Below, in pieces: positions 7,514 through 16,243 of a DNA stretch of 64,000 nt (position 1 is its first letter; each line of letters begins with the position of its first letter). The position numbers were made by a program, and so were the translations under genes. The notes under the pieces are model-generated. The model worked only from the letters and a program-made list of their open reading frames with translations. It ran no database searches and was not told the DNA's origin. Source of the DNA: Ardenticatenaceae bacterium (GTDB taxonomy: Bacteria; Chloroflexota; Anaerolineae; Promineifilales; Promineifilaceae); contig JACKCC010000006.1 in assembly GCA_020634245.1 (NCBI GenBank), positions 744,001 to 808,000 of the forward strand. The letters run 5' to 3'.

Positions 7514-9196
7514 ATGAAAATTAATCTTCGTTGGCAGTTGCTGCTGGCCGCGATGGGACTTGGCCTGGTATTGGCGTTACTGTCTTATCAGGTTCAGTCG
7601 GCCAGTTTGTGTACGACCCGCGTCCCCGCTACCGGTGGTACCTTTGCCGAAGGTATCGTTGGCATTCCTCAATCCCTTAATCCGCTTTTGAGTGATTCCT
7701 ATCCGGTTGACCGTGAATTGGTCAGCCTGATTTTTGATGGATTGACTCGTTATGATGAATCGGGCCAATTGGTTCCTGGTTTGGCCGAGAGCTGGACGGT
7801 GAGTGAGGATGGTTTGACGATTCAATTTCGACTGCGGCCAGGTGTTACCTGGCATGACGGGGAACCATTTACGGCCGATGATGTCGTTTTTACGTACCGG
7901 CTGATGCAGGATGATGCGTTTCCCGGCCCGGCGGCGCTGCGTACGTTGTGGCAGTCGGTCACGGTCAACAAGCTGGATGATTTGGGGGTAGAGATTGTTT
8001 TGCCTCAACCGTATTCACCTTTTTGGGCGGCGACGACGCGCGGGATTTTACCGGCGCATCAATTGGAGGGGGTAACGGCCGTTTCCCTGGCCGCATCTTC
8101 TTTCAATCAGCAGCCGGTCGGAACTGGCCCGTTTATGGTGGCTCCCGGACAAAACTGGGATGAAACTCATCGCCTGCAACTGACGCCCAATCCAACTTAC
8201 TGGCGCAGCGGAACCAAGATTAACACGCTGGAATTTCGTTTTTATCCCGATGAGACGACTCTTTTGGCAGCTTTTGAGGCCGGCAATATTCAAGCTATGA
8301 ACCGGGTTGGCCAGACACTGCTGCCCCAGGCAGCAGCTGATCCGGATGTGCGTCTTTTCACAGCGCCGGAACCGGATTTTACAACGCTGCTGTTTAATTT
8401 GACCGAATCTGGTTCGCCAGCTTTACAGGATATTGCCGTGCGTCAGGCGCTGGCATATGGGCTGGATCGGGTGCGGCTGGTGGATGATGTTCTGAATGGA
8501 CAGGGGCTGCCTCTGGAAGGGCCTTATTTGCCATCTAATTGGGCGTATAACCCGTCGCTGTTAACCGCGTACAGCTACCAACCGGTGACAGCGACGGCCA
8601 TGTTGGACGCGGCCGGTTGGGGACTGCCAGAAGGCGGGACTGTTCGCCAGCAGGGCGAGGAAGCGATGACGGTGCGTTTGTTGGCGCTGGGCGATGAACG
8701 GTCGCAGGGTTTGGCGCAGGGCGTGGCTGCGGATTGGTCGGCGTTGGGTGTGGATGTGGCGGTGGAAACGGCCGTTTCTACCACCGAACTGTACCAAAAA
8801 TTAGCGGCGCGCGAGTTTGACGTGGCCCTGGTGGATGTTGTTGGCAGTGACGATCCCGATCTTTATGATTTTTGGAGCCAGGAAGCGATTGTTCGCGGGC
8901 AGAACTATGGCGGCTGGAATAATCGGCGGGCCAGTGAAGCATTGGAAAACGGCCGTGAAACCTGGCCAACTACCGATAGACAGCCCTTCTACAATACTTT
9001 TTTACGCCAATTCAACAGCGACCTGCCGGCCATTACGCTTTATCAACACGTATACACCTATGCTTTAAGCAAAAATGTCAATGATGCCGAAATCGGACGC
9101 ATATTCCGGCCAATTGACCGTTACCTGACATTTAGTGACTGGTTTTTGCTTTACCGGGACGTGACTGTGATTTGCCAAGAGGAAGATGTGAGTTAA
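7514..9196 (+). CDS. ABC transporter peptide-binding protein (SBP family 5)
   Basis: Extracellular solute-binding protein of 560 residues, of the DppA/OppA type. An N-terminal hydrophobic segment (about 9-30) acts as signal anchor. The start of the mature domain has the family stretch SLNPLLSDSYPVDRELVSLI, then LVPGLAESWTVSEDGLT and FRLRPGVTWHDGEPFTADDV. No permease or ATPase genes lie next to it, so its transporter partner is elsewhere, or it binds another ligand. The only ribosome site is weak and sits inside the hairpin arm just upstream. Confidence 0.88.
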   Translation: MKINLRWQLLLAAMGLGLVLALLSYQVQSASLCTTRVPATGGTFAEGIVGIPQSLNPLLSDSYPVDRELVSLIFDGLTRYDESGQLVPGLAESWTVSEDGLTIQFRLRPGVTWHDGEPFTADDVVFTYRLMQDDAFPGPAALRTLWQSVTVNKLDDLGVEIVLPQPYSPFWAATTRGILPAHQLEGVTAVSLAASSFNQQPVGTGPFMVAPGQNWDETHRLQLTPNPTYWRSGTKINTLEFRFYPDETTLLAAFEAGNIQAMNRVGQTLLPQAAADPDVRLFTAPEPDFTTLLFNLTESGSPALQDIAVRQALAYGLDRVRLVDDVLNGQGLPLEGPYLPSNWAYNPSLLTAYSYQPVTATAMLDAAGWGLPEGGTVRQQGEEAMTVRLLALGDERSQGLAQGVAADWSALGVDVAVETAVSTTELYQKLAAREFDVALVDVVGSDDPDLYDFWSQEAIVRGQNYGGWNNRRASEALENGRETWPTTDRQPFYNTFLRQFNSDLPAITLYQHVYTYALSKNVNDAEIGRIFRPIDRYLTFSDWFLLYRDVTVICQEEDVS

Positions 9197-9218
9197 CGCG
9201 GTTTCTCTTTAATCTTGA

Positions 9219-9224
9219 TATAAT
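9219..9224 (+). promoter_or_regulatory. Candidate -10 box for the tat operon
   Basis: TATAAT at 9219-9224 in the gap before tatA. A -35 of TTAACG is 20 bases upstream, so spacing is poor. Support is the -10 alone. Confidence 0.35.
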
Positions 9225-9264
9225 ACAGAAACTTTGTATTTTGTAATGATTGAAGGTGCTGCTT

Positions 9265-9285
9265 TTGCCTCTTGACAAGAGGCAA
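9265..9285 (+). other. Perfect hairpin in the tat leader
   Basis: Nine-base arms TTGCCTCTT (9265-9273) and AAGAGGCAA (9277-9285) with loop GAC. No U-run follows, so a leader element is more likely than a terminator, although it could end the upstream transcript. Confidence 0.55.
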
Positions 9286-9356
9286 TAGTTGTAAAAAACG
9301 GCAGATTATTTCGTAAAATCGTGTAGAAGGCGATTTTTATTTAGGAGAATAGAATC

Positions 9357-9533
9357 ATGGGAACCTTAGGAACACCAGAACTACTAATCATTCTCGTAGT
9401 TGTCTTGCTTGTATTTGGCGTTGGTCGAATTGGCAAGCTGGGCAGCGAATTGGGTAAAGGTGTCAGCGCCTTCCGCAAAGGTATGCGTGAAGGACAGGAA
9501 GAAGACGAAGAAAAGAAAGACCTGGGTGAATAA
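9357..9533 (+). CDS. tatA: Twin-arginine translocase subunit TatA (58 residues)
   Basis: Small gene with an AGGAG ribosome site nine bases before the ATG. The product begins MGTLGTPELLIILVVVLLVF, continues GVGRIGKLGSELGKGVSAFR, and ends in an acidic tail. This is the TatA layout: short N-terminus, one membrane helix, hinge, amphipathic helix with GSELGKGVSAFRKG, charged tail. TatA forms the export pore for folded proteins. It is first in tatA-tatB-tatC, 24 bases before the next gene. Identification is strong despite the short length. Confidence 0.93.
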   Translation: MGTLGTPELLIILVVVLLVFGVGRIGKLGSELGKGVSAFRKGMREGQEEDEEKKDLGE

Positions 9534-9557
9534 TCAAGCTGATTTTTAAGACGAATT

Positions 9558-10034
9558 ATGGATAGCTTTTTTGGTATTGGTGCACCGGAACTTATCCTTA
9601 TTTTACTCTTGGCCGGTATTGTCATGGGGCCGGAGCGAATTGGGAAAGTGGCCCGTTGGCTGGGTAAAACAACGGCTCAACTCCAATCAATTTCCCGTCA
9701 GTTTATGCGCCAGCTAAATGCTGAGTTGACGGCCGTTGACCAGGGCGAAGAGCTGAAAGGGGCGATGAACGACATCAAAGCGCTTCAAAATCAGGTCAAA
9801 CAGCTTCGCGACGAAATTAAGTCTTCAGCAATGAAGCCCCTTCAAGAGGGACAAGCCGCCATCAACGAAAGCCGTAAAGCCTTAGATAACACAGCGCGAA
9901 TGATACAAAAACCGCTGTCTGTCACGGATGAACGCCAAACCCCGGTATTAGACGATCATAAAATTGCCCCTCCTGCACTCAATGCCAATCAGTCATTGCC
10001 CAATCTGGTCGATGTAACTGATGATCCGGAATAA
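9558..10034 (+). CDS. tatB: Twin-arginine translocase TatB-like protein
   Basis: Protein of 158 residues with a TatA/B-type N-terminus: FFGIGAPELILILLLAGIVM, then GPERIGKVARWLGK, and a long predicted coiled coil (about 45-110). The polar tail is longer than in TatA, as expected for TatB, and the conserved GPE after the helix fits TatB. It lies between tatA and tatC. It would work with TatC to receive twin-arginine signal peptides. It could also be a second TatA, but position and length favour TatB. Confidence 0.87.
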   Translation: MDSFFGIGAPELILILLLAGIVMGPERIGKVARWLGKTTAQLQSISRQFMRQLNAELTAVDQGEELKGAMNDIKALQNQVKQLRDEIKSSAMKPLQEGQAAINESRKALDNTARMIQKPLSVTDERQTPVLDDHKIAPPALNANQSLPNLVDVTDDPE

Positions 10035-10047
10035 GTAAAAAACTATC

Positions 10048-10812
10048 ATGGCCGCTCCTGAAAACACCGAAGAAGGTCGCGAAGAAACGATCCTCGCCCA
10101 TTTGAATGAACTGCGAATACGGATCACTTGGGCTGCGCTCAGTCTGGTGATTACGACGGTGCTCAGTTTTGTATTTGCGGAGCAGTTGTTGGATTTTTTG
10201 TTACGGCCGTATTCTGCCAGCAGTCCGTTGGGCGCCGAGCTTCAGGTTTTGCGTCCTACCGAAGGCATCGAAACCTTTTTCAAAGTTTCCCTCATGGCCG
10301 GGGCTATTATTGCGATGCCCATGATTTTGTATCAGCTTTGGTTGTTTATCGCCCCCGGTTTGACCAAAAAAGAACGCAGGTATGTGTATGTTTTTCTGCC
10401 CAGCGCCCTGACTCTTTTTGGTTTAGGGATTGCCTTTGCCTGGTTTATTTTGGTACCGGCATCGGTGGAGTTTTTAGCCAACTTCCTGCCTGATGTGTTT
10501 AACCCTGATTGGACCGGCCAGGAGTACATCAGCTTTTTAACCACCATGTTGTTTTGGATTGGCGTTGCCTTTGAAATGCCTATCGTGGTCTATTTTATCG
10601 CCCGTGTTGGACTGGTAACGGCCAAAACACTGCGCGAACAATGGCGTGTGGCCGTCGTGGCGATTGCGGTTTTGGCGGCAATGATTACCCCCTCGATTGA
10701 CCCGGTGACAATGCTGCTGACGATGGCTCCTCTCATCATTCTATACAGCATGAGCATTGTTTTGGCTGTAGTTGGAGAACGTCAGTTTAAAAAATCGATG
10801 GCCGTTGAATAA
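10048..10812 (+). CDS. tatC: Sec-independent protein translocase TatC
   Basis: Protein of 254 residues with six membrane helices. The cytoplasmic N-terminus ILAHLNELRIRITWAALSLV carries the HLxELRxR motif that binds the twin-arginine signal. FFKVSLMAGAIIAMPMILYQ and LWLFIAPGLTKKERR follow, then FEMPIVVYFIARVGLV. It closes the tat operon, 13 bases after tatB. Nothing unusual is seen. Confidence 0.96.
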   Translation: MAAPENTEEGREETILAHLNELRIRITWAALSLVITTVLSFVFAEQLLDFLLRPYSASSPLGAELQVLRPTEGIETFFKVSLMAGAIIAMPMILYQLWLFIAPGLTKKERRYVYVFLPSALTLFGLGIAFAWFILVPASVEFLANFLPDVFNPDWTGQEYISFLTTMLFWIGVAFEMPIVVYFIARVGLVTAKTLREQWRVAVVAIAVLAAMITPSIDPVTMLLTMAPLIILYSMSIVLAVVGERQFKKSMAVE

Positions 10813-10884
10813 CAGATTTTTTGGGGGGAATGAACGAAGACGAAGAAGATGGGTTTTGTACTACTGTGCCCGTTCCCTAATCAG

Positions 10885-11304
10885 TTAAAAATCTTTGGAC
10901 CGCTCGCCGATTTGCTTTAAGGCCCTGTAAATTGCGTCAAACCGCTCATTCTTGATGCCTTGCCATTTGGATACCGTATGCGTTTTGCCGGTGTAGTTGC
11001 CCAGGGTGATGGCAGGGCGGGCTTCATCGGGTATCCCCGGCCGCTCTTCTGGCTCAATCGATAAAAAATCCTGTTCAATGAACAACTGGCAAAGGGCATC
11101 CTTTTCCTGTCGTCCCAGTGGGAGTTTGTATTTCGTTTTACTGCCGCCTGGTGCAACACGAGTTACATATGCCTGGAATGCTGTCTCGCCGGGTAGGTAA
11201 ACATGGATTCCCCCATACAAGGCTTGCACATCATCCAGTTCGATTTTAGTGTTAGGCCAGGAATAGCGATTACCCAAAAAGTCGCTGGTTAAATTGTTTT
11301 CCAT
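10885..11304 (-). CDS. Hypothetical protein, soluble, 139 residues
   Basis: I do not recognise this protein with confidence. It has no signal peptide or membrane segment. Notable stretches are YGGIHVYLPGETAFQAYVTR, LPLGRQEKDALCQLF, RPGIPDEARPAITL and RFDAIYRALKQIGER. The pattern, with a C-terminal helix after a short beta region, faintly recalls small protease-inhibitor-like (emfourin) proteins, but this is weak. It sits alone between tatC and the rhomboid protease gene, with a CCACAGATT hairpin in front of it. Codon use resembles its neighbours, but it contains no ACGGCCGT site. Confidence 0.6.
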   Translation of the reverse strand: MENNLTSDFLGNRYSWPNTKIELDDVQALYGGIHVYLPGETAFQAYVTRVAPGGSKTKYKLPLGRQEKDALCQLFIEQDFLSIEPEERPGIPDEARPAITLGNYTGKTHTVSKWQGIKNERFDAIYRALKQIGERSKDF

Positions 11305-11319
11305 TGAATAAAAAGAAAT

Positions 11320-11366
11320 CCACAGATTTTGTCGCTTCGTTTATGTTCAACCTGGCGAATCTGTGG
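11320..11366. repeat. CCACAGATT hairpin
   Basis: Perfect nine-base arms CCACAGATT (11320-11328) and AATCTGTGG (11358-11366) around a 29-base loop, between the rhomboid gene and the hypothetical gene. It belongs to the same word family as 5757-5811. Confidence 0.6.
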
Positions 11367-11398
11367 TTGTTTTGTTGGAATTTGCGAAAAACGGTTCG

Positions 11399-12040
11399 TT
11401 AATCAAAATCGTTGATGTCGATGATGATGGGACTTGTATCGACGGGTGTGGTAACGGCCGTGCCCCGCTGCGTTAACCAGTAAGCCGCCAATCCGCCGCC
11501 AATAAAACCAAACAAATGCGACTGCCAGGAGATACCTAGCTGCTGGGGCAGTACACCCCAAATCATCCCACCATACAAAAACAAGACCAGAACCGACCAA
11601 AAAATTGAGGAGAGGCTGCGTTCAAAATAGCCGCGCAGCAGGAGATAACCGAAATAGCCAAAAATCAGGCCGCTGGCCCCCAAATGAACCGTATTGGCCG
11701 GGGCAATCAGCCAGATTCCCAGCCCGCTGACGATAACCGTAATGGCGGAGACGATGAAAAAATCGCGCAGACGCCGCATCATGACGAACCAGCCCAGCAC
11801 AATGAATGGGATTGTATTGGCCATGACGTGCCCAAATCCGGCGTGTAAAACCGGGGCCAGTAAGATACCCCACAGGCCAACGGCCGTTCTCGGCCAAACA
11901 CCAAAATGGTCTAACCAGCCATGAAAAATCAACTGGTCCACCAATTCCAACAGCCAGATAAAGGCCACAAATCCACCTAGAATGGCGGCCTGTACTTTTA
12001 GTTTGCTTTGTAAAGCGCGAACTGTGTTGTTAGAGGTCAT
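11399..12040 (-). CDS. Rhomboid family intramembrane serine protease
   Basis: Protein of 213 residues with about six transmembrane helices. Catalytic serine is in LGASGLIFGYFGYLLLRGYF (GxSG) and the catalytic His in WQSHLFGFIGGGLAAY. The preceding HAGFGHVMANTIPFIVLGWF matches the family HxxxxHxxxN pattern. Rhomboids cut other membrane proteins inside the bilayer; the substrate here is unknown. Its ATG lies one base after the stop of the upstream alcohol dehydrogenase gene, so the two are probably co-transcribed. The C-terminal tail is short and acidic. Confidence 0.93.
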   Translation of the reverse strand: MTSNNTVRALQSKLKVQAAILGGFVAFIWLLELVDQLIFHGWLDHFGVWPRTAVGLWGILLAPVLHAGFGHVMANTIPFIVLGWFVMMRRLRDFFIVSAITVIVSGLGIWLIAPANTVHLGASGLIFGYFGYLLLRGYFERSLSSIFWSVLVLFLYGGMIWGVLPQQLGISWQSHLFGFIGGGLAAYWLTQRGTAVTTPVDTSPIIIDINDFD

Positions 12041-12041
12041 T

Positions 12042-13040
12042 CTAATTTACCACTAAAGCGGCTGCACCTTTAATCTCACTGGCTTTCAACCGATGTAAAA
12101 CAGCATTGGCTTCGTCCAGCGGATAAAGTTCCACTTCTGTTTTGACAGGAATTTGGGCTGCCAACTGCAAAAATTCTGCGGCATCCTGCCGGGTGACGTT
12201 GGCCACACTTCGCAGTACGCGTTCGCCCCACAAAAGGTTGTAGGGCATTTCCGGGATGGGACTCATATGAATCGAGTTGAGGGCGAGCGTGCCCCCAGGC
12301 CGCAAATGACCTAAAGCCAGCGGAATCAGCCAGCCGGCCGGAGCGAAGGTGATACCGGCGTCCAGGAGGGTTGGCGGTTCGTCCTGCGCCTGGCCAACCC
12401 AGCCCGCCCCCAGCTTCAACGCGTGCTGCTGGTGTTCTGGACTGCGCGTAAAAACGTATACCTGGCAGTCCCAGTGGCGAGCCACCTGGATGACGATATG
12501 GGCGCTGGCGCCAAATCCATACAGCCCCAATGTTTGGCCGGGCTGGATACCGCTCACACGTAGAGAGCGATAGCCAATGACACCGGCGCACAGCAGCGGA
12601 GCAGCTTTGGCATCGCTGAATTGTGGGGGAATGGGGTAGGCGAAGCGCTCATCGACGACCATGTATTCCGCATAACCACCGTGGGCATGCAGACCGGTGA
12701 ATCTTGCTTCCGGGCAGAGGTTTTCCAACCCGCGCTGGCAGTAGCCGCATTGGCCACAGGACCAGTTGAGCCAGGCCACACCAACACGATCGCCGATTTG
12801 GTAACGGCCGTTCCCACTTCCTAACTGTGCCACCACACCTACCACTTGATGGCCGGGCGTGATGGGCAGGCGGGGCAGTTCCAGGTCGCCCTCAACTGTT
12901 TGCAGATCGGTGTGGCAAACGCCACAAACGGTGACGCGCAGCAATATTTGATTTGGGCCAGGCTGGGGAACGGCTGTTTCCACAACTTTCAGTGGATTTT
13001 CAACTATCGGTCTGGCAGCAGAAAGCTGCATCGCTTTCAT
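12042..13040 (-). CDS. Zinc-dependent alcohol dehydrogenase family protein
   Basis: Medium-chain dehydrogenase of 332 residues. Catalytic-zinc region: GVCHTDLQTVEGDL and GHQVVGVVAQLG. Structural-zinc cysteines: NWSCGQCGYCQRGLENLC. The nucleotide fold shows LYGFGASAHIVIQVARHWDC; the GFGASAH form is typical of a well-known AdhP-like subfamily. It probably oxidises or reduces a simple alcohol/aldehyde with NAD(P)H. It leads into the rhomboid gene with an almost overlapping junction; the class II aldolase gene is upstream by 38 bases. Confidence 0.92.
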   Translation of the reverse strand: MKAMQLSAARPIVENPLKVVETAVPQPGPNQILLRVTVCGVCHTDLQTVEGDLELPRLPITPGHQVVGVVAQLGSGNGRYQIGDRVGVAWLNWSCGQCGYCQRGLENLCPEARFTGLHAHGGYAEYMVVDERFAYPIPPQFSDAKAAPLLCAGVIGYRSLRVSGIQPGQTLGLYGFGASAHIVIQVARHWDCQVYVFTRSPEHQQHALKLGAGWVGQAQDEPPTLLDAGITFAPAGWLIPLALGHLRPGGTLALNSIHMSPIPEMPYNLLWGERVLRSVANVTRQDAAEFLQLAAQIPVKTEVELYPLDEANAVLHRLKASEIKGAAALVVN

Positions 13041-13078
13041 GTCAGTTTAACCAGTCTGTGTTCGTATAACCGTCTTGA

Positions 13079-13714
13079 TTACGCGTTCCGATTTTGCTTA
13101 CGACTCAAGAGTTCATCCAGCTTTTCAAGATCAGCATCCCAAAGTTGGCGGGGTGTGCCGGCCGCCAATGCGGCCATGTATATCCCGGCTTGTTCTTCCA
13201 GCAAATTCAAGCGCAGCAGAGCCTGACTGACCGATTCCCCAATAACCACAACGCCGTGATTTTGCAGCAAAACAGCCGAAGAGTCACTCAGCGCCTGGGC
13301 AACGGCCGTTGCCAATTCCTGCGTGGTAGGCGGGATAAAAGGTAACACAGGCACCAATGCCCCGACATAACGATAAAAATCGGGCGTTAAAGCAGGCAGA
13401 CCCATGCCCAGCAGCCCAAAAGCAATAGATTGTGGTGAATGAACATGAATAACAACCTGAGTATCTGGATGTTCCTTGTATATCGCCAAATGAAGCGAAA
13501 GTTCAGAAGAAGGCCGTCTGGCTTGCAAACTCAATTGAGAGGTTTGCGGCCGAATAAAGACAATATCCGACTGCTCAAGATTGCCTAAATCGGCTCCGGA
13601 TCGGGTGATGATAAAATTGCCCCGGTATCGGGCGCTCAAATTCCCCGCCCAACCCTTGGCGATTCCGCTGGCAACGATGCGTCGTCCGGTTTCGATTAAT
13701 TGTTCAATCATCAA
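13079..13714 (-). CDS. Class II aldolase/adducin family protein
   Basis: Protein of 211 residues of the fuculose-phosphate aldolase/ribulose-5-phosphate epimerase fold. N-terminal GWAGNLSARYRGNFIITRSG gives the phosphate-binding start. The zinc histidines are in HVHSPQSIAFG and the later LQNHGVVVIGES, where NHG is diagnostic. The catalytic residue region cannot be resolved further, so substrate is open. Its start overlaps the PFK stop by eleven bases, suggesting coupling, and zinc alcohol dehydrogenase follows. A sugar-phosphate split to an aldehyde that the dehydrogenase then reduces would fit but is inference. Confidence 0.88.
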   Translation of the reverse strand: MMIEQLIETGRRIVASGIAKGWAGNLSARYRGNFIITRSGADLGNLEQSDIVFIRPQTSQLSLQARRPSSELSLHLAIYKEHPDTQVVIHVHSPQSIAFGLLGMGLPALTPDFYRYVGALVPVLPFIPPTTQELATAVAQALSDSSAVLLQNHGVVVIGESVSQALLRLNLLEEQAGIYMAALAAGTPRQLWDADLEKLDELLSRKQNRNA

Positions 13715-15992
13715 TAGTCTCCATGCGTGTTTTAGGCCGCTTTTGTTTTTCGTCGTCTAGATTATTGTATTCTTTGCGTGATTGTGGGCCAGGTTGGGCC
13801 AAAATGCCGGCTACCTCGCGCAGTTTCAGCCACCATTGTTTCTTCGGTCGGCTGTGTTCCAAGTCCAGCATGCGCGGCACATCTTCCAGGTCGGTGAACT
13901 TGATCTCACCCTTCAGCAAACCGATACAGGCGCTGATTGGCTCATCGCTTATTACCTGATCCTCAATGAAGTCAATACTTTTGGCTGCCAGTCTCGTCGC
14001 CAAAATACGGTCGAAAGGTGAAGGATCACCACCTTGCTGTAAATGACCCAAAATCGCCTGGCGCACGTCAAACAAATCACCGCCCTCTTCCTCGAATAGG
14101 GCGCTCATAAAGCTGGTGGAATAGATTTCATTGGCCATTTCATTGCGGATCATCAGGCCAACTCGTTTGCCCTTTTTGAACCCATCTTGCAGCTGTTGAA
14201 CGTCTTCCACCAAATCTTGTAGCGTTACTCCTTCTTCGTGCATGTAGACCCGTTCCGCGCCAGTGGCCATTGCACTCATGAGTGCCAGGTAACCACAGTA
14301 ATGGCCCATTACCTGTACGACAAATGTCCGCTTCGAAGCAACCGCCGATTGTTTGATTTTGTCAACGGCCTGGATGATGCTGTTGAGGGCCGTGTCCGCG
14401 CCCACGCTGAGTTCCGCGCCGGGTAGATTATTGTTGATAGTCGCCGGCAGGCAAATCAAGGGAATATTGAAGGCCGGGAATATTTTCCGTTGTTCGTACA
14501 TGCCCAATACGGATTGGTAGCCGGCCCAGCCACCAATCATCAGCAAGGCATCAATTTGATGTTCCTCCAGGTTGCGGGCGATGGCGTAAAAGTCGCCGTT
14601 ATGGGGGATATACCGGTTGGTTCCTAGTTCGGAGCCGCCCCGGTGTGCCCAACCGCCGACTTGCATCCAGTTTAGTTCGCTAATATCGCCGTCAATCAGT
14701 CCCCGGAAGCCGTTTTTGACGCCGAGCATGATGTGGCCTTTGTCTACGCCCAGGCGGATGGCAGCGCGAACGGCCGTGTTCATACCCGGCGACGGGCCAC
14801 CGCCATTCATAACCGCAACGCGCAGGCGGCGCTGGCCAGGTTTGGGATCGTGGGGGACGGCGCGGACCATGGTGCGTACAATCTGGAAGGAATCGCGGAA
14901 GCTGCGCCCGCGCAGATTCATAGCCAGATCATAATTTTGGGCTTTGATTGCTTCGGCAACGCCCCAGGTTTTTTCCAGACAGTGGCTGAGGGGCGTGCGG
15001 GTGATGACGTTGCCTTGAATACCGATGACCAACGGCTCTGTTTGTGTTTCATCCGATAACATGGCTTCGATGGCGTCTGCTCCTAGCAGGGTGCTTAAAT
15101 TGCGGTCAAATGCGCTGGGCGAGCCGCCGCGCTGGACATGACCCAAAACGGTGACGCGGGTATCTTCACCCAGTCGGTCTTCCAGGACTTCCTTGACATA
15201 CTGGCTGGTAATGGGTTTGCCATACCGATCTTGTGCGCCTTCGGCGACGATGACAATACTATCGCGCCGGCCAACTTCACGTCCTTTGGCCAAAACTGAA
15301 CACATTTTGTCTTCCCAATTGTCTACATTGGGCGGTGCTTCGGGGATAAGCACCCAGTCGGCGCCAGTGGCCAGGGCGCTCATGAGGGCCAGGTAGCCGC
15401 AGCGCCGCCCCATGACTTCGACGACGAAACTGCGCTGGTGGCTGGCGGCGGTGCTGGCGATGGCGTCTACAGCGTCGACGATGCGATGCAGGGCGGTGTC
15501 AGCGCCGATGGTCATGTCGGTTCCGTACATATCGTTGTCAATGGAACCGACCAGGCCGATGATTTTCAGTGACTGATACTGTATGATGGCTTCCGGCCCC
15601 AGTTGACCTTCATCGACCAGTTCTTGCAGCAGGCTGCGCCATTCTTTTTGTAAGATGTGAGCGCCGGTCAGGCTGCCATCGCCGCCGATGATGACTAATC
15701 CTTCGATGCCATGTTGGACTAAATTGAAGGCTGCCCGGCGACGGCCGTTCCGTTCACGGAATTCCTGGCAGCGGGCCGAGCCAATGGATGTGCCGCCCTG
15801 CTGTAAAATGCCGCCAACATCATTCCAGCCAAACGGCCGTATGCGGCTGCCCCCATCAACCATGCCCTGGTAACCCTCGTAGATAGCATAGGTTTCCAGG
15901 TTGTTTTCCAGAGCGACACGGACTACGGAGCGAACGGCGGCATTCATGCCCTGAGCATCGCCGCCACTTGTGAGTACACCAATTCGTTTCAT
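13704..15992 (-). CDS. pfkA: Two-domain 6-phosphofructokinase, eukaryote-like layout
   Basis: Glycolytic enzyme of 762 residues made of two fused PFK halves. I chose the ATG at 15990-15992 (MKRIGVLTSGGDAQGMNAAV); an in-frame upstream start would add 24 unlikely residues. The first half has complete catalytic motifs: GGDGSLTGA, GSIDNDMYGTDMTIGADTAL, MGRRCGYLALMSALATGADW and HVQRGGSPSAFDR. The second half has IGGWAGYQS where GGDGS is expected and ATINNNLPGAELSVGADTAL where the catalytic TIDND is expected. It therefore looks like a non-catalytic regulatory half. The end KKQWWLKLREVAGILAQ also matches animal PFK. Ordinary bacterial PFK has about 320 residues. Confidence 0.93.
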   Translation of the reverse strand: MKRIGVLTSGGDAQGMNAAVRSVVRVALENNLETYAIYEGYQGMVDGGSRIRPFGWNDVGGILQQGGTSIGSARCQEFRERNGRRRAAFNLVQHGIEGLVIIGGDGSLTGAHILQKEWRSLLQELVDEGQLGPEAIIQYQSLKIIGLVGSIDNDMYGTDMTIGADTALHRIVDAVDAIASTAASHQRSFVVEVMGRRCGYLALMSALATGADWVLIPEAPPNVDNWEDKMCSVLAKGREVGRRDSIVIVAEGAQDRYGKPITSQYVKEVLEDRLGEDTRVTVLGHVQRGGSPSAFDRNLSTLLGADAIEAMLSDETQTEPLVIGIQGNVITRTPLSHCLEKTWGVAEAIKAQNYDLAMNLRGRSFRDSFQIVRTMVRAVPHDPKPGQRRLRVAVMNGGGPSPGMNTAVRAAIRLGVDKGHIMLGVKNGFRGLIDGDISELNWMQVGGWAHRGGSELGTNRYIPHNGDFYAIARNLEEHQIDALLMIGGWAGYQSVLGMYEQRKIFPAFNIPLICLPATINNNLPGAELSVGADTALNSIIQAVDKIKQSAVASKRTFVVQVMGHYCGYLALMSAMATGAERVYMHEEGVTLQDLVEDVQQLQDGFKKGKRVGLMIRNEMANEIYSTSFMSALFEEEGGDLFDVRQAILGHLQQGGDPSPFDRILATRLAAKSIDFIEDQVISDEPISACIGLLKGEIKFTDLEDVPRMLDLEHSRPKKQWWLKLREVAGILAQPGPQSRKEYNNLDDEKQKRPKTRMETIDD

Positions 15993-16243
15993 TGTATTTG
16001 TTTCCCGATTTATGATAGAGCAAATGAATCGGTTAAATGGGAATGGGTGAAAAGAACGGCTCAAAACGCTTTGAACAATTCTTTTGCTTCCCTAACTGAC
16101 CTGAAAAAGATTTAATCAAGCATTTTTCAGGCCGGTGATCATTGGGAATTTTGTGCAGTTTTTAAGATTAATATACCGTGATTGACGCGCCGTGCAAGGG
16201 TAATTTGTCCAATAAATAGGGCGTGTATTTGGGGAGAATGGGG

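Noticed and set aside
16100..16131. Terminator between the cyclotransferase gene and PFK (CCTGAAAAA/TTTTTCAGG)
   Set aside because: The stem is nine mostly A/T pairs and no U-run follows on the minus strand; evidence is too weak to list.
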